A stretch of DNA of 6,030 bases from an uncultured Lachnospiraceae bacterium (GCA_947631075.1 CANRJU010000175.1:1-6030); one strand, 5' to 3'; counted from the stretch's first letter, positions 1-5,401 are shown. Program-made: numbers and translations. Notes: a model not told the origin generated them from the sequence alone.

Positions 1-397
1 CCTTTTTAATGTTGGTTTGATCACTTACATTATACACCATTTATGGTTGAGGAAGGGTGCTTTTCTTTTATTTTTTTTCTGTTGGTCGTAAATTTGGGAT
101 TATGAACAAAAACGCCATGAAAAACACGATAAAATCGTTGTTTTCTGTGGCGTTTTATTTTTGACCGCTTGTTACAGGCCGCAGTCTATATAGCTTGTCA
201 GACAGCGAAATTAATTCCTAATCTGATCTATAATTTTTGCTTTATCAGTGATTTCATCCTTCCAACTGCTACACTATGTATAATCTATTATACTCGAAAT
301 TTCTAAGATTACTATTTAGTGGTGATTGTAAATACTGTTAATTCAACAAACCGGAATTTACCTTTCAATCACTTCGAAAGTTTTCCAAATTAGCTAT
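1..397. other. AT-rich intergenic region with no convincing gene
   Basis: No open frame with a ribosome binding site was found on either strand. The stretch has many T and A runs and contains the strong stem-loop at about 109-162, annotated separately. To the right of the hairpin, 163-397 is the 3' flank of the kinase gene. One short minus-strand frame around 210-265 reads like a coding tail, but it has no start codon and is stopped upstream. The left edge may be the 3' flank of a gene outside the window. Confidence 0.6.
109..162 (+). terminator. Strong, probably bidirectional intrinsic terminator
   Basis: AAAACGCCA (109-117) pairs perfectly with TGGCGTTTT (148-156). An inner stem, roughly 119-130 with 134-145 and a 2-nt mismatch, closes on an AAA loop. 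The plus-strand product ends in TTTTATTTTT. On the minus strand the outer arm ends in GGCGTTTTTG, so it could also stop transcription from the kinase gene on the right, although it lies more than 200 bp beyond that stop codon. It probably separates the kinase from a plus-strand gene left of the window. Confidence 0.75.
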
Positions 398-901
398 CTA
401 TTCTTGATTAGATACTTGGTTATAAATCATTGATACCGCATCTTCAAAACTTAAATCTTTGTGTAATATTTTCTCTGAAATCATGGGTAAAAAGTCTTTT
501 TCTTTCCACCATTGCCGCATGGCGGCTTCGCCAAAGTCATTTCGATTAGGTTTTGTACTGTGTCTGACCATGGTTTCCTCAAACGGCAAATCATAATAAT
601 AAGCAAAAATATTTTGACCATATTCTTCTACCGCGGTTTCAAACAATCTGCTATATGCGTCTGCTGGAAGAACGCCTTCCATTATTGTAATTTCTGAATT
701 TTTTTTACCATACTTCAGCAGATTTATCATCAATGGTTCAGACTTGATGATTCCCTCTGCACTCCATACATGTAACATCTCCCTACGAATCATATCATGG
801 GAAAGTAGCATAGTATTAGATCCAAATTTTTTCTGGAGTGCTTTTGCGACAGAAGTTTTTCCTCTGCCAGAATTTCCTCTGAGTATAATCAATTTATGCA
901 C
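398..901 (-). CDS. Small P-loop kinase (zeta-toxin / AAA_33-like)
   Basis: This 167-residue protein is a single-domain P-loop NTPase of the nucleotide/small-molecule kinase type, probably cytoplasmic. The Walker A motif GNSGRGKTS is at residues 9-17 straight after strand 1 (KLIILRG). SHD (34-36) lies where kinases of this fold often carry a catalytic or substrate-binding Asp. ITIMEG (71-76) is the second core strand with an acidic residue, and the region around R113-R120 (MVRHSTKPNR) looks like the Arg-rich lid. The start is GTG at 899-901, supported by GGGAGG 8 nt upstream (910-915). The length fits small zeta-like or uridine-kinase-like proteins of Firmicutes. The substrate is unknown. It has none of the extra domains of full zeta toxins and no epsilon antitoxin gene beside it, so a toxin role is not supported. 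The gene is visibly more AT-rich than the paralog genes upstream, which suggests acquisition. Confidence 0.85.
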   Translation of the reverse strand: MHKLIILRGNSGRGKTSVAKALQKKFGSNTMLLSHDMIRREMLHVWSAEGIIKSEPLMINLLKYGKKNSEITIMEGVLPADAYSRLFETAVEEYGQNIFAYYYDLPFEETMVRHSTKPNRNDFGEAAMRQWWKEKDFLPMISEKILHKDLSFEDAVSMIYNQVSNQE

Positions 902-909
902 TTTTATTG

Positions 910-915
910 CCTCCC
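910..915 (-). promoter_or_regulatory. Ribosome binding site deciding the GTG start of the kinase
   Basis: GGGAGG on the minus strand lies 8 nt before the GTG at 899-901. No ATG in the same frame has a comparable site, so GTG is the likely start. Confidence 0.75.
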
Positions 916-932
916 AATTCCAATTTGTTTCA

Positions 933-1031
933 CTAACATAATACCATCTCGACTACCGTCTCGCTGGAGATATTCGTCAAATGCCGCTCGACGCAAGCGT
1001 CATCGGTATTTTCCTCATTATTATACCACAT
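933..1031 (-). CDS. Possible small ORF (32 aa) between paralog B and the kinase
   Basis: ATG at 1031 opens a frame of 32 codons ending in TAG at 933-935. The product starts MWYNNEENTDDACVERHL and ends VVEMVLC. The ATG lies 5 nt after the stop codon of paralog B, so coupled translation is conceivable, but the ribosome binding site is weak (GTGAG close to the ATG). Codons use G or C at many third positions, as in the neighbouring DUF6033-like genes and unlike the AT-rich kinase. Its early codons TAT AAT coincide with a good -10 box for the kinase, so the stretch may be promoter rather than gene. It might also be the tail of a gene truncated when the kinase arrived. I do not recognise it. Confidence 0.3.
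   Translation of the reverse strand: MWYNNEENTDDACVERHLTNISSETVVEMVLC
1020..1025 (-). promoter_or_regulatory. Candidate -10 box for the kinase gene
   Basis: TATAAT on the minus strand preceded by TGG, giving an extended -10 (TGGTATAAT). The -35 hexamer 17 nt upstream (GTGGAA) matches TTGACA at only three positions. The same TGGTATAAT string occurs in the promoter of the TIM-barrel gene. The leader to the GTG start would be about 110 nt. Confidence 0.45.
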
Positions 1032-1036
1032 TACTC

Positions 1037-1618
1037 TCACTTTTCCACCACATATTCATTAACTTCTTCCCTGCGTCTCTCCGCCGCCTCCTCGGAAAGT
1101 TTATGATATTTTTCCCGTCTTGCCCGCTTTGCCGCCTGCTCCGCCTTGATTTTGGCTCTGGTTTCCGGGGTATCGTTATTACAGCCGCTGATATATGTCA
1201 CGCTCCCATCCTCATGGATTACGACTCCACAGGGCTCATAATTCAATCCCTGCGCTGCAAACATAGCCTTTGCCCTCGGAATATCATTGAAAAAATCGTC
1301 TATCTTGCCCTCATAATAAGCCGCCTTCTCCGGATCATTCGCCATCTCCTCCACAATATTCGGAGCAATAATAACATCATTTCCGCTCATGCCTTTTCCA
1401 GCCCTGTCAAGGCTCTCCTGATCCTTGCCGACACTTTCATAGCGCACATTTCCATATTTTTGTTTCAAATAGTCCTTGTACGATTCCGTCCGGTCTGCGG
1501 AGCTGCTTTCTGCCGTCATTCTCACAGTATCTGCAAAATTTTTTACCGCATCCGCTTTATTTTTTACGCTCGTATATTTTGTATCATAATACCCTGCCGA
1601 TATTCCATTGATAATCAT
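1037..1618 (-). CDS. DUF6033-like hypothetical protein, paralog B
   Basis: This 193-residue protein has no signal peptide or membrane segment, and its function is unknown. A variable N-terminus (1-38) is followed by SSADRTESYKDYLKQKYG (39-56), then VGKDQESLD (63-71). Next is the family core VIIAPNIVEEMANDPEKAAYY (82-102, ligands or catalysis not evident), then a strand pair with EDGSVTYISG (136-145). The tail (152-185) is a highly charged Arg/Lys/Glu helix. The same blocks occur in paralog A, and more weakly in C. I recall this pattern from Lachnospiraceae proteins labelled DUF6033; that assignment is from memory. The start ATG at 1618 has a perfect GGAGGT 5 nt upstream (1624-1629). Paralog A lies upstream in the same direction with a 137-nt gap, so co-transcription is possible. 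It lacks the MRFDFG leader shared by A and C. Confidence 0.8.
   Translation of the reverse strand: MIINGISAGYYDTKYTSVKNKADAVKNFADTVRMTAESSSADRTESYKDYLKQKYGNVRYESVGKDQESLDRAGKGMSGNDVIIAPNIVEEMANDPEKAAYYEGKIDDFFNDIPRAKAMFAAQGLNYEPCGVVIHEDGSVTYISGCNNDTPETRAKIKAEQAAKRARREKYHKLSEEAAERRREEVNEYVVEK
1068..1150. repeat. Near-identical 83-bp block shared with 1916-1998 (copy 1)
   Basis: This block encodes the charged C-terminal helix of paralog B and matches 1916-1998 in paralog A at 82 of 83 positions (only 1121 differs). The flanking coding sequence of the two paralogs is much more diverged, which suggests gene conversion or recent recombination. Confidence 0.9.
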
Positions 1619-1748
1619 TTTTTACCTCCATTCCGGTCACAGCAATCTGCTCCGTTTCTTTATTGGCGGCTCCTCTGTCGGTCGGAGCCGCCCCTTCGCC
1701 GTCGCGTTCTGACAGCGCCATATGCCCCCTTTGGCTAAGTCCAGGCAT
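1584..1748 (-). CDS. Possible small ORF (54 aa) overlapping the start of paralog B
   Basis: On the minus strand, ATG at 1748 (or an internal in-frame ATG at 1721, preceded closely by AAAGGGGG) opens 54 codons ending in TGA at 1584-1586. It overlaps the first 35 bases of paralog B in another frame. The product is hydrophilic (ALSERDGEGAAPTDRGAANK in the middle) and has no recognisable domain. It begins 8 bases after the stop of paralog A and spans nearly the whole A-B gap. This is what a translationally coupled small gene in an A-sORF-B operon would look like. The frame may instead be a chance product of a GC-rich hairpin region. Confidence 0.3.
   Translation of the reverse strand: MPGLSQRGHMALSERDGEGAAPTDRGAANKETEQIAVTGMEVKNDYQWNIGRVL
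1665..1692. other. GC-rich perfect stem-loop between paralogs A and B
   Basis: GGCGGCTCC (1665-1673) pairs with GGAGCCGCC (1684-1692), a perfect 9-bp stem with a 10-nt loop. No U-run follows on either strand, so it is not a standard intrinsic terminator. In an A-B transcript it would sit about 45 nt upstream of the ribosome binding site of B and could act as an RNA stabiliser or processing site. Confidence 0.6.
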
Positions 1749-1750
1749 AT
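1720..1750. other. Second stem-loop just after the stop of paralog A
   Basis: ATATGCC (1720-1726) pairs with GGCATAT (1744-1750), and an inner TGG/CCA (1732-1734 with 1741-1743) extends it across a bulge. It starts about 6 nt past the stop codon of paralog A. There is no adjacent U-run. It may be the 3'-end stem of the A message. Confidence 0.4.
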
Positions 1751-1755
1751 ACTGT

Positions 1756-2535
1756 TTATAAAATATTTCCTATCGCCATGCCAGCGGCCCCCATATAAGC
1801 TGCCATTGCGTATGACATCTGCGGCTGACTGATAAAATGATAATTTGCCAGATCAAATCCGCTCTGTCGAAATGCCTCGGCCATAAGCATTTTATGATAT
1901 TGCCATTCGGCAAGCTCCCTGCGTCTCTCCGCCGCCTCCTCGGAAAGTTTATGATATTTTTCCCGTCTCGCCCGCTTTGCCGCCTGCTCCGCCTTGATCC
2001 TGGCCTCGATTTTCGCCCGCACTTCCGGCTTCAGATCGCCGGTAAGATACTTATGCACAACCCCGTGCTCGTCAATGCCCACGGCATAGGAATGTAACTC
2101 GTGTCCCATCAGGGATAATTCTGCCTGAATTTTTGGAAAATCATCCAGCGCCTTTTTGATCTGCCGCTCATAATAGGCTGCCTTTTCCGGATCATTTGCC
2201 ATCTGCTCCAAAATATTCGGCGCAATCACCACATTGTTAAATCCCGCTATGCTTGCGCCAAAGCTGTCAACGCTCTTTTGGTCATTGCCGACATTTTTCA
2301 CCATAACATTTGCGCCATAGCGCTGTTTCAGATACTCGACATATTGCTCCGTCCGGTCAGCCGAGCTGCTATTTACCCGGTCAAATCCGCTTTGGGAAAA
2401 TGTCCCCGCCGCCTTGGCCGCCGCAATCTCCGCAAAGCCCGCGTTGCCGCTTTTCGCTGCCCCTTCATTCTTCCGATACCCCTGCGCCAGATAATGCGCG
2501 CCAAATGAATCGGTCAATCCAAAATCAAATCTCAT
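1756..2535 (-). CDS. DUF6033-like hypothetical protein, paralog A
   Basis: This 259-residue soluble-looking protein has no known function. Residues 1-44 form a leader shared with paralog C (MRFDFG, then NEG at 23-25 and EIAAAKAAG at 36-44). Then come SSADRTEQYVEYLKQRYG (57-74), NVGNDQKSVDSFG (81-93) and the core VVIAPNILEQMANDPEKAAYY (102-122). A predicted strand pair around IDEHGVVHKYLTGDL (154-168) and a long Arg/Lys/Ala/Glu helix (171-210) follow. The last 50 residues are unique to this copy and end in a small-residue, mildly hydrophobic stretch rich in Ala, Met and Gly (242-259). ATG at 2535 has AAGGGG 8 nt upstream (2544-2549). The upstream 129 bp is duplicated in front of paralog C. The family name is from memory, but the paralogy is directly visible. 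Confidence 0.82.
   Translation of the reverse strand: MRFDFGLTDSFGAHYLAQGYRKNEGAAKSGNAGFAEIAAAKAAGTFSQSGFDRVNSSSADRTEQYVEYLKQRYGANVMVKNVGNDQKSVDSFGASIAGFNNVVIAPNILEQMANDPEKAAYYERQIKKALDDFPKIQAELSLMGHELHSYAVGIDEHGVVHKYLTGDLKPEVRAKIEARIKAEQAAKRARREKYHKLSEEAAERRRELAEWQYHKMLMAEAFRQSGFDLANYHFISQPQMSYAMAAYMGAAGMAIGNIL
1916..1998. repeat. Near-identical 83-bp block shared with 1068-1150 (copy 2)
   Basis: Partner of the block at 1068-1150, offset 848, with one mismatch in 83. It encodes the charged helix KAEQAAKRARREKYHKLSEE and the residues after it. In this paralog a further REKIxA-like unit (AKIEARIKAEQ) precedes it, so the helix is slightly longer than in B. Confidence 0.9.
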
Positions 2536-2559
2536 TTTTTCTGCCCCTTTCTTTTTCTA

Positions 2560-2594
2560 TATTTCTTATATGCTTTATATCGGCAGATTTTTTT
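2560..2594 (-). promoter_or_regulatory. Conserved upstream core with TATAAA/TATAAG and GCCGATAT (paralog A)
   Basis: This 35-bp core is identical upstream of paralog C. On the minus strand it reads through GCCGATAT (2577-2584), overlapping TATAAA, and then TATAAG (2565-2570). GCCGATAT equals the known -10 consensus of flagellar sigma-D/sigma-28, but no TAAA lies about 15 nt upstream. No good sigma-A -35 is placed correctly either. It is probably promoter sequence, of uncertain class. Confidence 0.4.
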
Positions 2595-2597
2595 CAA

Positions 2598-2629
2598 AAA
2601 AAGGGTACATTATGTGAAACCCCCTTTTT
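2598..2629 (-). terminator. Candidate terminator upstream of paralog A
   Basis: On the minus strand AAAAAGGG (from 2629-2622) pairs with CCCTTTTT (from 2605-2598), followed by two more T. It would stop read-through from the coiled-coil gene before the start region of paralog A. The stem is only 8 bp with five A-T pairs and the loop is 16 nt, so it is of moderate strength. The equivalent position in copy C pairs less well. Confidence 0.35.
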
Positions 2630-2639
2630 ATTATGCGAA
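2609..2639. promoter_or_regulatory. Paired direct repeats ATTATGYGAA, 21-bp period (copy A)
   Basis: ATTATGTGAA (2609-2618) and ATTATGCGAA (2630-2639) are repeated exactly 21 bp apart, two helical turns. The same pair at the same spacing lies at 5475-5505 upstream of paralog C. This is the layout of a dimeric activator or repressor site; no regulator is identified. Confidence 0.45.
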
Positions 2640-2667
2640 ATCTTTTTCAGAATGAAATTTCAGGGAA

Positions 2668-2799
2668 ATGAACGATGGCACAAGAATATCCCCCGCCGAA
2701 AGAGAAAAAATTCATTTTGAAATTGAACAGATTGCAAAAATAATGAACGCTCATAAACAAAAAGGGAGTGTTACAACAGAACATCTACACCAGCAGTAA
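2668..2799 (+). pseudogene. Remnant of a HigA-type HTH antitoxin gene
   Basis: Reading from ATG at 2668 the frame gives MNDGTRISPAEREKIHFEIE and continues to QKG, matching residues 11-43 of the antitoxin at 5847 (codons from 5877). About 86 of 99 bases are identical. Homology ends at about 2766, just before the helix-turn-helix, and the frame then runs through unrelated sequence to TAA at 2797-2799. The toxin gene, the promoter and the first ten antitoxin codons are missing: the junction joins TTTCAGG of the upstream block directly to the antitoxin interior. The 3' end overlaps the end of the convergent coiled-coil gene. It cannot encode a DNA-binding antitoxin. Confidence 0.85.
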
Positions 2800-3544
2800 T
2801 AGCTATGCCTGCGCCATCCATCCCCGTGGTCATGGCTGAACCGCCTTCCGTGCCCGCGCCGTCAGATGTAGCCGCGCTTCCCGCCATAGCGGCATCGCTG
2901 GGCATCTCTCCCAGTGCCTCCGCTGACAGCGCCGGCATCATCGCCTCCGCCAGTTCCGCCTGCAGCTGCGCCTCCTGACGCTCCTGGTTACGCACCTTGG
3001 CTTTTAAGTATTGAATGTCCGCGTCCTGGAGTTCCTTGTTCTCATCCTCCCTATGACGGCGGCGCACTTCCTCCAACTGCCGCTTTAACTGCATCCTCTC
3101 CCTGTTCTGCTCCGCTTTCTGCTGAACGCGCTGCCTGTCCCCGCTGCCCTCGGACGACTTCTGCATCTGCTCCTCCGCTTTCAGATTCTCCACCTTTTTT
3201 TGAGCGCAGGCCACCATCCGCTCGGCATGGACAACAGCCGCCCGGACTTCTTCTTCGTCATAATTGCCCGAGGCGGCGCACCGCTGCAGATACTCCATCT
3301 TGCTGCGGGCTCTCATAAGGGCGCGCGAAGCCCCCGACGAGTGGACCGCCTGCATGATCTGGTTGGATATCTCCCACGCATTATAATTCAGTTTCTTTTT
3401 CTTTTGACCGGCGCGATTCGTTTTCCCCGTGCTCTTTTTTGTTTTGCCGGATGCCCGGTTTTTCTGGGCGTTCCTCTCATTCAGCCGCTGCCTGTATTCC
3501 AAAAGCTTAGACATTTCTTCCTGTGCCTGTATTTTCATATCCAT
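2771..3544 (-). CDS. Lys/Arg-rich coiled-coil protein of unknown function
   Basis: The protein has 257 residues, no signal peptide and no transmembrane segment. Residues 6-27 form a charged helix, and 28-52 are a very basic linker (KTKKSTGKTNRAGQKKKK). Residues 53-124 look like a folded helical domain (LNYNAWEISNQIMQAV; ALMRARSKMEYLQRCAASG; a His/Ala helix ending KKVENLKAEEQ). Residues 125-200 are a long Glu/Arg/Gln coiled coil, and 201-257 are an Ala/Gly/Ser/Met-rich low-complexity tail ending DVLL. The basic linker could bind nucleic acid or an acidic polymer, and the coil suggests oligomers; both are inference. The start is ATG at 3544 or, better placed after GGGG (7 nt), the third codon at 3538. 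I recall similar unnamed proteins in Lachnospiraceae but no function. It converges on the antitoxin remnant. Confidence 0.75.
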   Translation of the reverse strand: MDMKIQAQEEMSKLLEYRQRLNERNAQKNRASGKTKKSTGKTNRAGQKKKKLNYNAWEISNQIMQAVHSSGASRALMRARSKMEYLQRCAASGNYDEEEVRAAVVHAERMVACAQKKVENLKAEEQMQKSSEGSGDRQRVQQKAEQNRERMQLKRQLEEVRRRHREDENKELQDADIQYLKAKVRNQERQEAQLQAELAEAMMPALSAEALGEMPSDAAMAGSAATSDGAGTEGGSAMTTGMDGAGIAITAGVDVLL

Positions 3545-3608
3545 ACCCCATTTCTGAGCGATTTATTGCGAATAGGCGATAGAGATAGCAGTTTCTCATC
3601 TGCCATCT

Positions 3609-3629
3609 AAAGGGAGCTATGCTCCCTTT
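3609..3629. terminator. Perfect stem-loop between the TIM-barrel and coiled-coil genes
   Basis: AAAGGGAGC (3609-3617) and GCTCCCTTT (3621-3629) form a 9-bp stem with a 3-nt loop. It lies about 150 nt downstream of the TIM-barrel stop on the minus strand and 65 nt upstream of the coiled-coil start. Only TTT follows the stem on either strand, so it is a weak bidirectional terminator or a structured leader element. Confidence 0.45.
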
Positions 3630-3775
3630 GCAATTCTGTGAGCGCTCCAAAGAACTAAAAGTTCTATCATCCTATCATGGATATCGTCATTTTCAGGCAA
3701 AAGATTCAATCCGTTGGCACCATTTTTTGCACATTTCGCACCCTTTACAGGGATTTTTCCTGCGACCGGAGCTTT

Positions 3776-4585
3776 TCAAAACCGCCATTTTGATATTTTC
3801 CCCAGACTGGCGTCCAATTTTTCAAAATCTATATCTCCTCCCGGCAGAACCGATGTGGATTCCAAGGTAATTGTATTGTCATAATTCACGCGCGCTAAAT
3901 TCGCCGCAAGTTTCCCGTAATCTATATTTCCCTCCCCCGGATGCAGGCAAAATCTCAATTTGTCCCACTCCATCCGGCCGCCGCAGTAATCGCTGATGTG
4001 TATGTGCTGTACCGCGCCCTCCCACAGCCACCTGTATTCATCCGTAAAAACCAAATCGAGCTGATCATGAAAACTGGCGAACCGCACATCCAGAGTAAAC
4101 GCAACACTCGGATCCATCTCCGCCAACCGCTTCCAATGCGCCAAAGGATTTTCCCTGTTACACACCACATTTTCCACGGTTACGCGCAGGCCGTACCGCT
4201 CCGCTATGTCCTTTAAAACGACATACTGGCTTATGTTATTTTCTATATGGCCGTCCGACGCCAGACCGCCCCACAGATGCAGCACCAGCTTTTCCGCCCC
4301 CAGACGCCGCGCCAGCTTGCAGTTAATTTCAAATAGCTCCCGCGCCCGCTCATTTCCACCGCCACTGATTATCTCGCCGATTTCTTTATCCGCATGAAAA
4401 ACCGGAATCCGCACTTTATCAGACAGCTCTCCGGCAACCTGCTCCCACACCGGATACCACGAATTGTACATCAAAAACTCAAAACCATCGCACGCGATCC
4501 GCGGCGCTATTCCTGGCAGCAGGCAGTAATCCCTGTTATTTCTGCTCGTAATAAGCGCTCCGGTAGAACACAATATTTTCCTCAT
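3776..4585 (-). CDS. Sugar phosphate isomerase/epimerase-like TIM barrel (AP_endonuc_2 family)
   Basis: The protein has 269 residues, the normal length for xylose-isomerase-like TIM-barrel proteins, which use a divalent metal to isomerise or epimerise sugars or related polyols in the cytoplasm. Expected metal and active-site positions are visible: H64 after strand 2 (RIPVFHADKEIGE), H103 (LVLHLWGG), E138 (VTVENV), D166 and H173 (FTLDVRFASFH), H196 (HIHISD), H215 in HPGEGNIDY, and E242 (ITLEST). The HPGEG-ID motif and the late Glu are typical of the family. Endonuclease IV activity is unlikely because the full set of Nfo ligands and its length are not matched. ATG at 4585 has AAGGGG 8 nt upstream. 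Its own promoter at 4633-4661 and the surrounding unrelated genes suggest a single-gene unit. The substrate cannot be read from the sequence. Confidence 0.85.
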   Translation of the reverse strand: MRKILCSTGALITSRNNRDYCLLPGIAPRIACDGFEFLMYNSWYPVWEQVAGELSDKVRIPVFHADKEIGEIISGGGNERARELFEINCKLARRLGAEKLVLHLWGGLASDGHIENNISQYVVLKDIAERYGLRVTVENVVCNRENPLAHWKRLAEMDPSVAFTLDVRFASFHDQLDLVFTDEYRWLWEGAVQHIHISDYCGGRMEWDKLRFCLHPGEGNIDYGKLAANLARVNYDNTITLESTSVLPGGDIDFEKLDASLGKISKWRF

Positions 4586-4632
4586 GACTCATGCCCCTTC
4601 TCTATCTGGATTTTTTAATAATCACAGTATAG

Positions 4633-4661
4633 ATTATACCACTCACGATGTATATCTCCAA
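4633..4661 (-). promoter_or_regulatory. Promoter of the TIM-barrel gene
   Basis: On the minus strand TTGGAG (4656-4661) is followed after exactly 17 nt by TATAAT (4633-4638), with TG at the extended -10 position (TGGTATAAT). The -35 matches the consensus only in TTG, which the extended -10 can offset. The leader to the ATG at 4585 is about 40 nt. It lies just downstream of paralog C, whose transcript has no clear terminator before it. Confidence 0.65.
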
Positions 4662-4714
4662 GAAAGAATTTATTGAATAGAGTAAAACTGCCCGTAAAAA
4701 GCTCCCTGCCTTTT

Positions 4715-5401
4715 CTATTCTTGCAAAATATTTTCGAGTCTACTCTCTATTTTTCGCTTTACGGCATTTTCCGCGGCAAGTCTCTCATATTTCTCATGCA
4801 ATCGCTCTACTTTTTCGCGTCCGGTTTCCGTCACGGAATGAGAAATCCTTAGCGGACCTGTCACGCAAAATTTGGAAATCTCGCCATTTTCATTTAATTC
4901 AACGAGATACGAGCATCCCGGCTCGGCCGGATATTCCGCCATCCATTTTTCCGTATTCCGCATTACTTTTTCTGCCAATTCGGGATTTCTTTTCATTTTT
5001 TCTTCCAGCGCGGGATGCACGATGAACGCCTTTTTCCCTGCCACAGAACTTCTCCGCGCAATCACCGCCGAATCATAATCCGATGGCTCGGCCCCAGAAG
5101 GACGCCAGTCCAATATGGACTCATCTACATAATCGGAAAAAAATTTTTCAAAAGGAAAATCATTTCTATTCCATATCTCCTGTGAAATCTTTGTTCCATC
5201 CATCACATGATAATACGATCCCGGAAATCGCGCCTGCCACGCATCTATAAAACTCGTATCTGCTGTGCGCCCCGCCGCCTTTGCCGCCGCGATCTCTGAA
5301 AAACTCGTATTGTCGCTTTTCTCCACTCCCTCATTCCTGCGGTACTGTTTTTCCAGATTGTATGCTTCTGATCGACCTGCTACGCCAAAATCAAATCTCA
5401 T
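4715..5401 (-). CDS. DUF6033-related hypothetical protein, paralog C (diverged body)
   Basis: This 228-residue protein has no known function. Residues 1-44 align without gaps to paralog A (26 of 44 identical: MRFDFG, Y20-R21, NEG, EIAAAKAAG). After that the protein switches to a different middle (FPGSYYHVMDGTKISQEIW at 59-77; FPFEKFFSDYVDESILDWRPSG at 82-103, a pattern I recall from related Lachnospiraceae proteins). The core then reappears in diverged form: HPALEEKMKRNPELAEK (129-145) aligns with APNILEQMANDPEKA of A. A strand pair around ELNENGEISKF (168-178) follows, and a charged C-terminal helix (191-228) corresponds in position only to the A/B tail. ATG at 5401 has AAGGGG 8 nt upstream (5410-5415), in the same leader as A. 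The toxin-antitoxin locus lies divergently upstream. Confidence 0.8.
   Translation of the reverse strand: MRFDFGVAGRSEAYNLEKQYRRNEGVEKSDNTSFSEIAAAKAAGRTADTSFIDAWQARFPGSYYHVMDGTKISQEIWNRNDFPFEKFFSDYVDESILDWRPSGAEPSDYDSAVIARRSSVAGKKAFIVHPALEEKMKRNPELAEKVMRNTEKWMAEYPAEPGCSYLVELNENGEISKFCVTGPLRISHSVTETGREKVERLHEKYERLAAENAVKRKIESRLENILQE

Larger units (their letters stand above)
2521..2664. repeat. Duplicated upstream block, copy A
   Basis: Aligns gap-free with 5387-5530 at offset 2866, with 130 of 144 bases identical by my count. It contains the first five codons, ribosome binding site, leader and upstream region of paralog A, and ends in TTTCAGG. Positions 2560-2594 are identical in both copies. 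Similarity continues leftwards into the coding region at a lower level. Confidence 0.92.

Noticed and set aside
205..275. Short minus-strand frame ending in WKDEITDKAKIIDQIRN
   Set aside because: It looks like a coding tail, but it has a stop just upstream, no start and no recognisable family. It is too short to call a gene remnant.
896..1738. 280-codon plus-strand open frame opposite paralog B
   Set aside because: It is antisense to a gene with clear paralogs and a strong ribosome binding site. The translation is Cys/His/Arg/Phe-rich without domain logic, and no ribosome binding site precedes it.
2914..3610. Plus-strand open frames opposite the coiled-coil gene
   Set aside because: Pro/Ala/Ser-rich translations are mirror images of a GC-rich, Glu/Arg-rich gene. 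No start signals are present.
3664..3679. Tandem CTATCATC/CTATCATG, an 8-bp repeat twice
   Set aside because: Only two imperfect units in a gap, with no link to any promoter element. Likely chance.
3941..4618. Several frames on both strands inside the TIM-barrel gene
   Set aside because: The 269-residue frame carries all expected family motifs; the others are shadows.
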